Shown piece after piece: positions 44,101 through 59,100 of a stretch of DNA of 64,000 bases. Both the position numbers and the translations under genes were made by a program. The notes under the pieces were generated by a model that had not been told where the DNA came from, ran no database searches, and saw only the letters and a list, made by a program, of their open reading frames with translations. Within the stretch, counting starts at the first letter, position 1; every line of letters starts with the position of its first letter. Source of the DNA: Meloidogyne chitwoodi (lineage: Eukaryota > Nematoda > Chromadorea > Rhabditida > Meloidogynidae); assembly GCA_015183035.1 (NCBI GenBank), contig JACZZP010000002.1:496001-560000 (forward strand). The letters are read 5' to 3'.

Positions 44101-47100
44101 ATTATTTTTTTGCGAATAAATGGGGTGTTTGACTAAACTAAAAGTCATAACTACCTATATAATTTGGAAAAAACTTTAAATGTAATTAGAGCGTATAGAA
44201 ATAAATAAAATACCTCAATTTCGCATTGTATTTCCGCTTGTCCTTTATCATTAGTAGCACGACAAAGCCATGTCCCATTATCCTGTGGCTCTGCCGGGAA
44301 CAATTCAAGAACAACAAATCCAAAGTCATGAATAGTTTTCATCCTAGCAGTGTTTCGTACCAAGTCACCATTGTGGAACCATTCAACAATTAAATTTGGA
44401 TCGTCAATAGGTTCTAGTTTTGCGTCTAAATGGATGAGAGCACCTTCACGCATTTGAGGAAGAGACTAAGGAAAAAATTTTTTTAATTATTTTTATAAGG
44501 ACACTCTCAAATATTTTGTCAAACTCAAAAGTTAATAGAACACCCCATTTAATCGCAATAAAATTTTTACAACCAAATATTTTCTTGCGAATAAATGGGG
44601 TGTTAAATTTAAAAACAGTTAAAAGAAACCCCCAATTGTGTAGTAAAGTTCGGAGCCCCATGTTCTTTCTCCTGCTGCTCAATAACAAGAGGTACACGAT
44701 TTTCCAACTCATCAATCTTCTGTTGAGCACCAGCAGCAATAGATGGGGGTAACTGAGGTTGTTGTTCAATTCCAGATTTTGGGGTAACATTTAATTGAGT
44801 ACAAGTAACAGCTTCACCTACATCATTAATAGCCTTACACATATACTCTCCTGAATCTTCAGGATAGCAAGGATGAATTTCAAGCACAACAAAGCCAAAA
44901 TCTGCTATTGTTTTTACACGGGAACCAGTCAAAAGAGGTCGGCCGTTGAGGAACCTTTTTTTTTAAAAAGTTCAAATTAAATTATTTTATTGGATAAAAC
45001 TTTATTTTTGAAAGTATTTCATTAATGTAAAAATACTTAATTTTTTAGGTACACACCCCATTTATTCGCAAGAAAATATTTTATTGTTCAAATCAATTTT
45101 GGTTGTAAAATTTTTTCTTTGAGAATAAATGAGATATTTTAAAATATTTTTTTTTGCGAATAAATGGGGTGTGTATCTAAACATTATATATGTTCCAAAA
45201 TTTTTTTATAGATTTAAAAAAGTGTCCAAAAAACAACTTTATTATTTCACCAACTTACCATAGTATTTTCAATTTATTATCATCTAAAGGTTCATAACGT
45301 GCAGTAAAATGAGCTCTATCCCCTTGTTCACATTCTGTTGGTGCATTTAATGGAGAAACAAAAACAGGTATTTTTTGTTCCTTTGGCAGCTCTTCTACAG
45401 GCATTTTTGGGAGTAATGACTCTTCCAGTTCTTTCACTGCTTTAGCCTTTCCTTCACTCATAGGTTGTAATAAAAGAGTTTCAGCTGGTTTAACAGCTAA
45501 ATCTACTGTTGTACTAGCTTCTCCACTTTCGTTGGAAATTTTTAACATGTATTGACCAGCATCATGGGCCAAAAGGTAGAGAATGTCCAAAACGCCAAAA
45601 CCAAAATCTGATACCATTCTATGACGATTTGAATGATAAATTGGTTGACCATCTTTAAACCACTCTACTCTAAGATTGGGATCGTTTGTTGGAGTATAGT
45701 GAGCCTTAAAAAACAATTAAATGAATATTGAAAAATTGGACAGTTTGTCAATTTGATAAATTGGACATTTTGTCCTTTTTAAAAAATTAGACATTTTGTC
45801 CATTTTTTAAAAATTGGACATTTTGTCCATTTGGAAAATTGGACATTTTGTCCATTTTTAAAAATTGGACATTTTGTCCATTTAACATTAAACAACTTTT
45901 ATTTGAAAAATACCTCAAGGTGAATGCTATCTCCTTCATTAAGATCACTTGGAGCACTCAATTGTGTAGTAATTGAAGGAGAAGAAAATACTGTAGGAGG
46001 AATCTCTTCTGGCAAAGGCTTAAGAGCTTCCAATTCTTGTACTTTTGCATAGCTAGATTCATTAATAGGTTCAAGCAAAAGTCTTTCTTTTTGAAAAACA
46101 TTTAATTGAATTGATGTTCGTGCTTCTCCAACAGAATTTGTGGCAACACATTCCCAAGTGCCACTGTCACGTTGTTCAGCATCATTAATATTTAAAATAG
46201 CCCAACCAAAGTCAGAAATTAATTTTATACGAGAAGATGAAGCAACTGGTATTCCATTCATAAACCATTGAATTTTTAATTCTGGATCATCAATTGGCTC
46301 CAATGTTGTTTCAAAATGTACAGGTTGGCCTTCATTGATATCACCCGGTGAAAGAATTGGTGAAGTGAATTTTGGTGCTACTTTTGGCTTTGGCTCAGCT
46401 TCGGGTGGAAGTTCCTTTGGAGCTTCAATTTCCTAAAATTAAAATTTGAGATAAATTGTAAAATTAGTGTCATTAGGTACACACCCCATTTATTCGCAAG
46501 AAAATATTTTAAGTCATTTTGAGGTTAAAATATTTTTTTGCGAATAAATTGGGTGTGTACTTAACAGCAAAAGTTCCGACTAGGACAACCCTTTTTAAAC
46601 CAAAAAAATAAATTTCCAACCTGTATACGTCTCCAACTTTCCTCATGCTGAACATTACCAATAATAGACTCTTTAGCTTCACATTTTAAAGTAGCAGAAG
46701 TAATAGCTTCTCCCTTACTATTTTGTACTAATAATTGATAAATTCCTTCATCTTCAGGATAAGTATAACCAATAATTAAAGTACAGTAACCAAAATCATT
46801 AGATATTGCATATTTAGATCCATGGACTAAAGGAACGCCATTACGTACCCATTGAATTTGAATATTTGGGTCATTATTTGGTAAAAATGCTGCTTCAAAT
46901 CTGGACACTTCCCCTTCATTACATTGAATATCTGCAATTTGTTTTTGAAATGTTGGAGCAGAAAATTCGAGTGGTGGGGGAGAGGGTTCTCTTTCACGTG
47001 GAGCTTCCAATTCTTGAATACGACGCCAACTTTCTTCGTGTTGTGTGTCTAATAAAATATTTCCTACACCTGCGACCTGAAAAGATTACTGTAAAAGTTT

Positions 47101-50100
47101 GTTTAAGTTTATTTTTTTAATTCCCCAAGCTTCATTTTTAATAAAAAAAGAAAGTGAAGCAACGAGGCTAAATGTTCCAATTTTTAAAAAAAAATTGTTC
47201 CAATACTAAATTTTTGATATTAGATTATCCTCATTTATTCTTTCAGTCTTTTTTTAATTGTGATTTATTTTTTTTTTTAAGTTTTTTATTTCTGTTAAAA
47301 GGTAAAGGATGAGTGCCCAGAGACCACAGAGAAGGTGATTCACAAAAAAATCCAAAAAATATAAATTAATTTTATAATTCCCCATTCGTTAAGTTGCTAA
47401 GACTTGAGTTGATAAATTGAAATTAATAAAAATATATTTTTATTTTTTTATTACCTTAACAGTCGCCGATGTAGCAGCCTCTCCTTCCGTGTTAACAATA
47501 TGTAGAGTATATACCCCTGTATGATCAGGATTAACCCCATTAATATCCAACGCAGCCCAGCCCAGATCATTTCTTGTACGAATTAATTGAGAAGCACCTA
47601 AAGGCTGTCCATTAAACTCCCACAAAACTTTGAGATCATTATCACGGGCAGGTTGGTAAGTTGCCTCTAATCTGATTGGAGTTCCTTCTGGAACATCATC
47701 CACAGATTCCAATTGTGTCAAAAATCTTGGTTTTTCTTTGATTTCTTGAATTTCAATTTCTTCGATTATTCTGGGTCTTTCCAATTCTTGAATACGTTCC
47801 CAACTGTCTGGGTGTTGTACATCTTTTAAAATTGCTTCATATCCAGCTACTTTTACTGTAGCAGAGGTAGTCGCCTCTCCTTTTAAATTATAAGCACGAC
47901 ATGAATAAACACCCGAATCGTGAGGAAGGACGTGAATAATGTAGAGAATAACCTCTCCAAAATTGAATTCCTGTGGAGAAAATTAAGATTATTTTTTATG
48001 GATGCTGTTTATAAAAATCAGAAACAGTTGACTCCCGTTATAAGGATAGAGGGTCATTCCGATTGTGTCATATAAGGTGTCCTTATAACGGGAGTTTCAA
48101 TATATCAAGGTGTCCTTATAACGGGATTTTCAATATATCAAGGTGTCCTTATAACGGGAGTTTCAATATATCAAGGTGTCCTTATAACGGGAGTTTCAAT
48201 ATATCAAGGTGTCCTTATAACGGGAGTTTCAATATATCAAGGTGTCCTTATAACGGGAGTAAATTCTATCAAACAATATAAAAATTAAGCTAAAAGCACC
48301 TGTCTAAAACGATTAGCATTCAACAAAGGTACTCCATTCAAAAACCATTCAACATGAAGGTTTGGATCAGCCTCAGGCTCAACATGCCCAATCAACTGAA
48401 CAATCCCCCCTTCAGTATCAACATCAAAACTTTCAAAAGTTTTTGTCCACGTCGGTTTTCCAAATTCCAAGTCAGGATATTCCAATCGAGGGAACTTTTC
48501 CATAGCCTCTAATTCTTGAATTCGAGCATAGCTTTGTGCGTGAAGAGGATCAAGTAATAAACGTTCATCCCCTTCTACTGTTAAAGAAGCATTTGTAATT
48601 GCAGCACCTTCACGATTCACTGCTTTGCAGGAATAGACTCCAGCGTCGTGTAAACCAACGCTAACTATACGCAGCCAAACATGACCAAATTCTTCCCCAA
48701 TGGCATAGCGATTACTTTGCATTAGTGGTTGATCATTACGGAACCTAAAAAATTACAAATATTTTAATTTTTCCAAAAAAATTTGGAACTTTTTTTTAAT
48801 TTAGGTACCCACCCCATTTATTCGCAAGAAAATATTTTACACACAAAAATGAATTTATGTTAAAATATTTTCTTGCGAATAAATGGGGTGTGTACTTAAA
48901 TTAATGTTGTAATAAATACCATTGAATTTGCATATTCGGGTCATTAATTGGAGTAACTTTTGCTTCAAAAAGCACTAAAGATCCTTCAGCCGCAGCAGCC
49001 TGACTTTGAAGTGGCTGGGTAAATTGAGGTTTTTGATATTGTATAGGTTCTGGTTCAGGCAAAGCTTCTTTAGGTGCTTCAATTTCTTGTATACGTCTCC
49101 AACTTTCTTCGTGCTGAACATCCAGTAGAAGAGATGGGCGACGTTGACAATCTAATCGTCCTTCAGTGTTAGCCTCTCCCTGTTCGTTGACAGCTAAACA
49201 ACGATAATCACCCACATCTTGTGGTAAAACATAATGAATATCCATTGTAACAAGTCCAAAATCATTTCGAAAGGCAAAACGATTAGAAGCAGCTAGAGGA
49301 CGTCCATTATGAAACCATTGAATTTTTAGTCGGGGGTCTGTGATTGGAACAACCTAAAAATATAAAAACAGATTTATAATCAAATAATAAATGATTTTTT
49401 TATTTATTTGGGTTAATTAAATTAACTAGAGTAGCATGAGGCCGAGACTTTGGAAAAAATCGAGACTTTTTGAAAAATCGAGACTTGTAAAAATCGAGAC
49501 TTTTGAAAAGTCGAGACTGAATATAGGTATCTTAAATATGAGATTGCTCAATAAGAAGAATACCAAAATCGAGATTATTTGAAGAAGTCGAGACAGACCG
49601 AGACTAAAAAATAAACGAGACTTTCGAGACTCTCGGCTACTCAAAACACAATAATATTTAAGAAAATGACCTGAGCTTCAAAATGAGCAGGCTGTCCTTC
49701 AACCAACTCTGTTTGACTATTTAGTTGTTGAGTAAATCGGGGAGGACCGTGGTCAATTTCTAACGCTTCCTCAGGTTTTTCTTTAGGAGCTTCCAATTCT
49801 TGTATTCTTTGCCAACTCTGTTCATGCTGAGTATCCAACAAAAGACCAGAAATAGGTTGAACACTCAATTGACATTCAACTCTTGCTTCACCCTGTTCGT
49901 TAATCGCAACAGCCTTGAAAATATCAAAAAAAATTAAACAAAATTCAAAAATTAAATAAAATATAGCGGACTCTCGTTATAAGGACACCCAAAGAGAAAG
50001 AACCGCAAATGCCTTATAACCTTTATATTTAAGTGTCCTTATAACGAGAGGATCAACTATAATTTATAAATGAAAACTTGTCTAGTTTAGGTAACGCCCC

Positions 50101-53100
50101 ATTTATTCGCAAGAAAATATTTTATTGTTCAAGTAATTTTTTGGTGTTTTCTTACGAATAAATGGAGTGTTTACCTAAACTAAACAAGTTACGTTTAAAT
50201 TCGCCCAAACTCACCGTATAAGTTCCCATATCGTTAGCTACAGTATACAACAAGTCCAACGCTACAAGCCCAAAATCATTAGTAAAAGCAAATCTGTTGC
50301 TATCAGCCAAAGGTTGACCATCTTTTAACCATTGAATGTGTAACTGATTGTCATTAACAGGAACAACACGTGTTTGAAAATGTGCAGGCTGACCTTCTAT
50401 TCGCTCTAAACTTTGAAGCGGTTCAATGAATTTGGGCGTTTCCTTTTCTGGAGGTTCTAACTCAAGAGGTGCTGGTTTGGGTGCTTCCAACTCTTGGATT
50501 TTTTGCCAGCTACTTTCATGCTGTGGATCCATGTATAGACTCTTTAATTTAAAGAAGAAAAAAAATTTCAAAAAATTTCAAAATGTCCAAAAATTAAAAA
50601 ATACCCCTCTTGCAGCAATTTGTAAATTTGTTGCAGATTGTGCCTCTCCCAATTCATTCTTTACTACACAAATATATTCACCCGAATCATGAGCAAATGA
50701 ATAAAGAATATCTAATGATACATAACCAAAATCATGAGTTTTACGAAATCTGTGTCCATTGGGTAATGATTGCCCACAAAATAGCCAATCTACCACAAGT
50801 TTGTTGTCATTGGTAGGTTCTATTTGTGCTTCCAAATGAATGGGATCTCCTTCCTAAAATATTTATTAATTTTACTAATTGTTATAAATTAAATTATGTG
50901 TTTATTTTAAGTACCCACCCCATTTATTCGCAAGAAAATATTTTCTCTTTCAAATCAATTTTTGGGCGTAAAATATTTTCTTGCGAATAAATGGGGCGGG
51001 TACCTTAACTAAAAAAGTTGCACTTATCAAAACTCTCGTTATAAGACCATAGGGATAAAGGCAATATGCGGAAATATTTCACACCCCTCAATCACAGTTT
51101 CCTAAAAGTGACCTTATAACGAGATTATCGAAAGTGATAAAATAGAGATTGAACTTTTAGTCCCAAAAAATACCTGAAATTCAGGAAGACTTCCAGGCAA
51201 AGGTTGCACAAAACGAGGTGCAACAATTTCAGGTTCAGGTATTTCAATTTCGACAGTTTGTCGATTTTCCAATTCTTGTATTTGTTGCCAACTCTGTTCA
51301 TGTTGAACGTCCAATCTAAGGGCATCAGTAGGCTGACATTTAACAGTCGCAGCTGTTTGAGCCTCTCCAAATTCACTAACAGCTTTGCATGTGTATAAAC
51401 CTGAGTCTTCCCCATATACTGTAAGAATGTCCAAAGTAACCAAATCAAGATTTCTTGCAGGCATAAAACGATTTCCCTTTAAATTGATAATTTTGATTTT
51501 AATTGATAAAAAATTAAATTTAAAAAATTAAAAATTTAATTTTTTACCTCAGGTAGAGGTTGTCCATTGCATGTCCAAAATACCTAAAAAATAAATATTT
51601 ATTTATAAAAATTTGAATATAGTTATAGTGATAAGTAGTACTAACAATTACGGATGGTGATGTTCCCTTACCTCTATAATCACAAAAAATTTATTTTTTA
51701 AAATTTTTTTATAAAAAAGGTGAAGGCTAAATAGGAGTGGGACATAGCATAAAATATCAGAAATGACAATTTTTAAAAAATATGACGAGATATTTTAAAA
51801 GAATATTCTTTGGGGTAACTTAAGTGTTCAGCGAAAAAATAATTATTTATAAATTTGAATTTAAGAGTTTTTAAAATTTAAATTTTAAAATTTGAATTTT
51901 AAAATTAAATTTATAATTAAATAATAAAACCTTTAATGTTGGATCATTTACTGGCTGAAGTCTACACTCCAAACGAACAGCATCACCCTCAACCAAATCT
52001 TCAAAGTTCGTCAATGGAATAATAAAACTTGGAGGTGAAAAATGAAGCTCAGGTGATGGTTCTTTAATTAACTGACGATTTTCCATTTCCTTTAAAAAAT
52101 TAAAAAAATTTTTAACTAATGTTAAAGAGTAGAATATACAGCAATATACAGTTGACTTTCGTTATAAGAACACTTGGATATAAGGACACTCCGCTTATAA
52201 GAACACCCATTGACTGGTCGTAATTGGAGATTTTCTTTCATAAAAACGCATAAAACAAAAATAATCCGTTTATAAGAATATCTCTTACCTATCCCTTTGG
52301 TGCCTTTATAAAGGGAAAGTCAACTGTGTATTAAAATTATTATTTAGTACTTGAATTTTTGCCCATGACTGTTCATGTTGTGAGTCCAAATAAAGATTAC
52401 GTTTAGATTGACAGTCAATAGTAATACTAGACTCAGCTTCTCCAATATCATTAATAGCACGACAAACGTAAGTTCCACTATCATCAGCAAAAAGATGAGC
52501 AAATTCAAGTGCAACATAACCAAAATCATGAATTGTACGAATCCGAGAACTGAAGGCAAGTGGTTGCCCATTGAATGACCTAATTATTAAATAAATATTT
52601 TTATTAAATTTAATTAAAGGTAAATGTCCAGTTGATGTCCCACCTGTCCGCAAAGAGAATTCGCTCTTTTCTTTCCTTCTCTTGCATTTTTGGCGTTAGG
52701 AGAAGTACACGCTTATTTTTCCTTCTCCACTATAATATGCCTTTTGGCACTTTGAAAGAAAGGGGTAAAATAATTAAAATTAATTAATAATAAAGTGAAA
52801 ATATATTTAAATTTTTCCTAAATCCTGATAACGTTGCGAATACTCAACGATCGAAGCTTTTTGGAATAGATTAAGATTCAGAATTTTCCGTCAGATAAGG
52901 CATATTACAGAAACTGAATTACCTAAATATTTGTCCTTTTACTGGTTTTTATCGCTTCATTATAATCCCATGAAAGGTTGTTATCCACCTGATCTTCTAG
53001 ATATATTTGAGAATGCTGTCCAAAATTAATAATCTTTGATCATTTATAAATATATTTTCACTTTATTATTAATTAATTTTAATTATTTTACCCCTTCCTT

Positions 53101-56100
53101 TCCAAGTGCCTAAAGGCATATTACAGTGTAGAGGAAAAATAAGAGTGCACTTCTCCTAACGCCAAAAATGCAAAAGAAGGAAAGAAAAGAGCTAATTCTC
53201 TTTGCGGACAGGTGGGACATCAACTGGACATTTACCTTAATTAAAAAATAAAAAATAAAGGCAAAATTGATATAACGGTAAGTTTAAGTGTTCTCCTTCT
53301 CTTATTCCTTAAATTACTGCCTTTAAGAGTAAGTTCCTTTTGTGTACAATTATGATTTTAATTAAAATATTTTATTTATTCAAAAAATTATTAAAAAACC
53401 TTAAAATGTCAAATTAATCAGGGTTCGGGTTTCGACACATGCAAAATATTAATAACATTTTTCTGTTTAGTTGAAGAGCCAAAGGACACCTACCAAAAGC
53501 CAAATATCAAGTTTCCAGTCAAAATTTCAAAAAAAATTCCCCAAGGCGAGGGTTTCGGGGTCAAAAACACAGAAAATTACGTGAAACCCGTCCCTTTCTC
53601 TCTACTTCATTAAAAAAAATAAAAAACCATTCAATCCTAAGTTTTGGATCTGTAACAGGCATTACAGTAGCATCCAAATGTAGAGGTTGTCCTTCCACTA
53701 AATTTTCTGTTTGACCATTTAATTGTTGTGTAAATGAAGGGGCTTCAGGCGGAATTTCTTCTTCTGTTGGTTCTGCCGGTCTAATAGCTTCGATTTCTTG
53801 GATACGACGAAGACTTTCTGGATGTTGTGTATCATCTACAATTACAGCTGAACCTTCAAAGTGAATGGAAGTTGAAGTTTGTGCTTGGCCTGAAATTTGA
53901 AAATAAATTAGAGTAAATCCCGTTATAAGGACACCTAAAGGGACAAATCTATGGATTTGCTTTTATCCTAATTATCATTATTTTAGTAAGTTGGACAAGT
54001 TTATAACTCTTTTAGGTTACTGTCCACTTTATAAAATCAAAACAATTTGTCTCTTATATCGAAAGTCTATTAAATAGGAACGCCCACCAAGGTTTCCCTT
54101 ATTTTAATTTGTTTGTTTTTTGCGTATAGATGGACAGCCAAATAGACATACATTTACTCGTTTTGTCCCTATATTTAGAGGTATTCTAGTCAAAATGTAT
54201 AAATAGAAATCCAACAAGCCATTAGAGTCTCAAAAATATTTTTTTCACTAAATCAACTAACCAACAGCATTGCTAACAATAAGTGTATATTCACCAACAT
54301 CTTCAGCCAAAAGAAAATTAATGTCTAAAGCAACATAGCCAAAATCATTGCTTAAATGGTGGCGATTGCTATTTTGCATTGGTTGACCATTATGAAACCA
54401 TTCAATCTAAAAAACAAATTTTTTTAATATTTTTGAGTATTACCCATCCCTATTAGAGTCTCAAAAATATAACACCTATTAGAGTCTCAAAAATATATCC
54501 TACCCTTATTAGAGTCTCAGAAATATACCCACTACCTGTTTGAGTCTCAAAACTAAGAATATAAGACTCAAATGGAGTGGGCGTCTCACCCCTTTGAGTC
54601 TCAAAAATTTATAGAAATAAAAGACTCATACCCCACCCCTTTGAGTCTCAGAACAGGAAATAATAAATATAATTTTCTCTGACCACAACAGTATTATCAT
54701 CAGTAGGAGTATATTGAGCATCAAAATGTAAAGATAGAGTCTCAGCAGGTCCTCCCTCATTTGGACTTGTAACAGTTAATTGTTTTACAATTTGTGGTGT
54801 TTGTTTTTCTGGCTCAGGTTGTTCAGCAGGTAAAGGGCGAGGAGCTTCAAGTTCCGCAATTCGTTGAATAGAGTCTGGGTGGAGAGTATCCATTAACAAA
54901 GAGTCTTTGCCTCCACAACTAATATCAGCACTTGTACTAACTTCTGCACCAGCTCCGTTTCGAATTAATAAAGTATATGTTCCACTAAAATAATAAATTA
55001 TATTTAAATTAGGTAAACACCCCATCTATTCGCAAAAAATATTTTAAAATAAAAAATGACTTGCAGATAAATATTTTCTTGCGAATAAATGGGGTGTGTA
55101 ATAGATAAGTCAAACTATAAAATTATAATATATTTAACACAGTTACACACCCCACTTAATCGCAAGAAAATATTTTACAACCAAAAATGAAAATATTTTA
55201 TTGCGAATAAATGGGGTGTGTAATGAATAAATATTCAAAATTAAAAAATACTTACCTATCTTCCGGAATCATGTAAAGAATACTCAATGCAGCAAATCCA
55301 AAATCTTGGCTAAGAACAAATCTGTGTGCCTTCATTAATGGTTGTCCATTAAAATACCATTCACAGACTAGAGTATTATCGTTAAGAGGACCATATTGTG
55401 CTTCCAAATAAACATTTTCACCTTCGGCAACTTCATTAGCCGAAACAGTTAAAGGTTTTGAGAAGAAGGGAGCCTAAAAATAAAATTTTTTCAAATTTTT
55501 ATTTTTAGGTAAACACCCCATTTAATCGCAAAAAAAAAACAACCAAAAAATGAAAATATTTTCTTGCGATTAAATGGGGCGGGTACTTAACAATTTTCAA
55601 AAAATTTTAAAAAAGAGGGGGAAATAAAGAATGACAAATAATTCCTTAAAAACAACAAAAAAAACCTGTGTTTCAGGTTCAGCAATTTCTTCTGGTAAAG
55701 GCTTTGGTGCCTCTATCTCTTGAATTCGAGCATAACTGTCTGGATGTTGAGTTTCCGTGAATATTAGACTCTTTGCTATAAAAAATTAAAATTTAAAAAT
55801 AATAAAAATTTAATTTTTTTACCTTTATTAATTTTATTAAATTTTACATTTTTTGACATTTAAAAATATTTTTTAAAAAATACTTGAAAAAATATTTTAA
55901 TAATTTAAATAAACAATTTGCAGCACTCTCGCTTTAAAAAAACAATAATAATATTAAAGTACTTTTATTTTGTTCTTTTTTTACTAATAAATACTAGTTA
56001 TAAATTAGAGAAGAGCTAAAAGTAAATAAAGTGTTGACTTTCATTATAAAGACACCTAAGGAATAAGTAAGAGGGTGTCCTTATATCCGGATTATTTTTA

Positions 56101-59100
56101 TTTTATTCGTTTTTATGAGAGAAAATCTCCGATTAGGACCAGCCAATGGGTGTTCTTATATCCGGAGTGTCCTTATATTGGAACTTTTCTTGTTCAAGTG
56201 AACACCCCATTTATTCGCGAGAAAATATTTTATCCCAAAGTAATTTTTTAGGGTGTAAAATATTTTCTTGCGAATATATAGGGTGTTCTCTTAAACTAGA
56301 AAAATTCCCAGGTGTTCTTACAACGAGAATCTACTGCCTCAATAAAAATACAAATAAAAAAATTTACGTTGACAAGTAAATTGAGTGGACGTTTCAGTGC
56401 GTCCAAGACTGTTCTCTGCTACACAGGTATACTGACCAGAGTCCTCAGAATAAACATTTAAAATATCAAGAGAAACAAAGCCAAAATCATAAAATGTTCG
56501 AAAACGATGTGCTTAAATTAATTGAGTAGACTTAAATGTGACAAGAGTGAGACTATACCATGAGGCAAAGGTTGGCCATTTTTAAGCCAATAAATTCGTA
56601 ATTGATTGTCTCCAACTGGGGCAACACTGCATTCCTTTAATATTAATTTTTTTAATTTATTTAATTTAATAAATATTAAAAAGTAAAGAGAGTGAACAGA
56701 AAACATACTAAGGGCTTGGAAACAGTGATGGGAAAGTTCCAAAATTTCAATGGAACTAGTTTCAGTTCCGGAATTTTAATTTTCATTGTTTCAGTTCCGG
56801 AATTTTAATTTTCATTGTTTCAGTTCCGGAACCTCAGTGGAGTGAGGAACTAGTTCCGAAACAAGTTCTAGTTCTAAAATTTTGTTAGTTCCGTAGTTCC
56901 GAAACTGAAACTTTCCATATAAACTCAGAAAAGATAACCTAACCTTGATTATTTTTAAAAAATAAATCAGAAATGAAAGCAAGACACTAATCCCCCGAAA
57001 AATTCAAAAAAAAAAAATTAGTCATTTCAGGAACGGGATATATCTTAAAATTTCTCTACTTCCCGCACAGGTTTTTTCCCTATTTTTAATTATTTCCTTT
57101 TAAATTTCTCAATTTATTCATTACCATATGTAAAGGTTCTCCTTCCTCTATTTCACCCATATTTCCATTTAAAGGTTGTACAAAATGTGGAGCAGTAGGT
57201 TCATAATCAGGTATTTCAGTGCGTATAAATTTTTGAAGATTTTCCAAATATTCAATTTTACCCAAAGATTCTTCATGTTGAGGGGCTGATAAAATTGAAT
57301 CTTTGCCTAGAACTGAGACTTGACAACTTCGAGAATCCTTTAATTTTTTTAAATTATTTTAGTCAAAATAAGGTTAACTCCCGTTATAAGAACACAAAAA
57401 GGATAAGTCAGAGGGTGTCCTTATATCCGGATTATTTTTATTTTATTCGTTTTTATGAAAGAAATACTTAATTAGGACCATCCAATGGGTGTTCTTATAT
57501 CCGGAGTGTCCTTATATTGGAGTTTTTATTGTTTAAGTATACACCCCATTTATTCGCAAGAAAATATTTTGCCCTAAAGTCAATTTTGGTCGTAAAATAT
57601 TATCTCGCGAATAAATGGGGTGTGTACCTAAACTAAAAAATTTCCTCATATCCAATTGTCCTTATAACGAGAGTGAAATATAAAATTTAATTTTTTACCT
57701 GTCCCTTTTCATTTATCGCTCTAACAGTGTAATTCCCCGCATCTTCAGGTATAATTCCAAATATAGTTAACGTAATAAATCCAAAATCATTTTGTGAGTG
57801 AATTCTTGACCCAAAATAAAGAGGTTGTTCATTCAAAAGCCATTCAACAATCATTGTAGGGTCATTTATTGGAACTAATTTAATTTCAAAACACAATTCT
57901 TCCCCTTCTGTCAATTCAATATTTTGCAAATTTCCAAGAAATTTTGGCGGATTGTCACATTCTCTGTCTGGGACTTGTTGAAGACTAAAGTCCCTAGGCT
58001 GTTCTAATTCTTGAATTCTTTCTAATCCTTCTGGATGTAGAGGGTCTTGAAACAAAGTTTCTTTTGGATGGACAAACAGTTCTACTGAACTTTGAACCTT
58101 TAAATAAAAGAAAATTAATTAATTAAATTAAAAATTAATTAATTAAATTAAAAATAATTAATTTTAATTAATTAAAAATATATTTTGGATTTTCAAGACA
58201 ATTTTTTTTTTTTAATATTTTTTTTAAACAAAATTTTAGGGAGAGCTCTCGCTAGAAACTTAAATATTATTTAACATTTTTAAATTGTCAAAAAAATTCT
58301 CAATTTTCTAAAATTTTTTAAAATATTTTTAAACAGAAAATAATATCCATTTATTCGCAAAAAAAAATATGCTTCAATTTATTTTTAATAATTTTACTTT
58401 TGCGAATAAATGGGGTGTCTGTCTTGAGTCCTTGGTATTTTTTATAATTTTTCAAAAAACAAACTTGGCCTAATTCGTTCTGAGCAACACAAGTATAAAT
58501 TCCACTATCCTCTGGATAGGCATAAAGAATGTCCAAAGCAATATATCCAAAATCAGACATTGGCCTAAAACGATGAGCTGCCACAAGTGGTTGACCATTA
58601 AAAAGCCAAAACACATTCATTCTGACATCATTTGCTGGCTTTATTCGACATTCAAAATGAACAGGTTGTTCCATATCTACTTCTACTTTGCCGTCCAATG
58701 GACGTGCAAATGTTGGAGATTCTAGGCTTTGAAGTTCTTCGAGACGTTCAACAGACTGTGGGCCAATGTGTACCTTTTGAATTTAAATAAAAATATTTAA
58801 ACTGATCGTCCCCGTTCCCGCCGAGTTTGTGATACTCAAAATATCACAAAAGAGTCGTCCCCCGTCAATTGATAAATAATAACCCCCTCTCAAGCACGGT
58901 TCGTCCCCGACAACATTTCTCGTCCCCGTTCCCCAATAAAACCCTTCCGCCGTACGGGGACGAACTCTAAAATAAATATAATTAATAATTTACTCTGTAA
59001 TCTTCAAATCCTTGAATAGTTGGTAAAGCTGCTTCATGAAAAGGGTCTAATTGCAAAGAATCAGTGCTAACAGTAGTTAGTTTAGCACTAGCAGATATTT

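Noticed and set aside
48063..48281. Plus-strand ORF with CPYNGSFNISR repeats
   Set aside because: It is the translation of a 37-38-bp family-2 tandem repeat within a kettin intron, not a gene.
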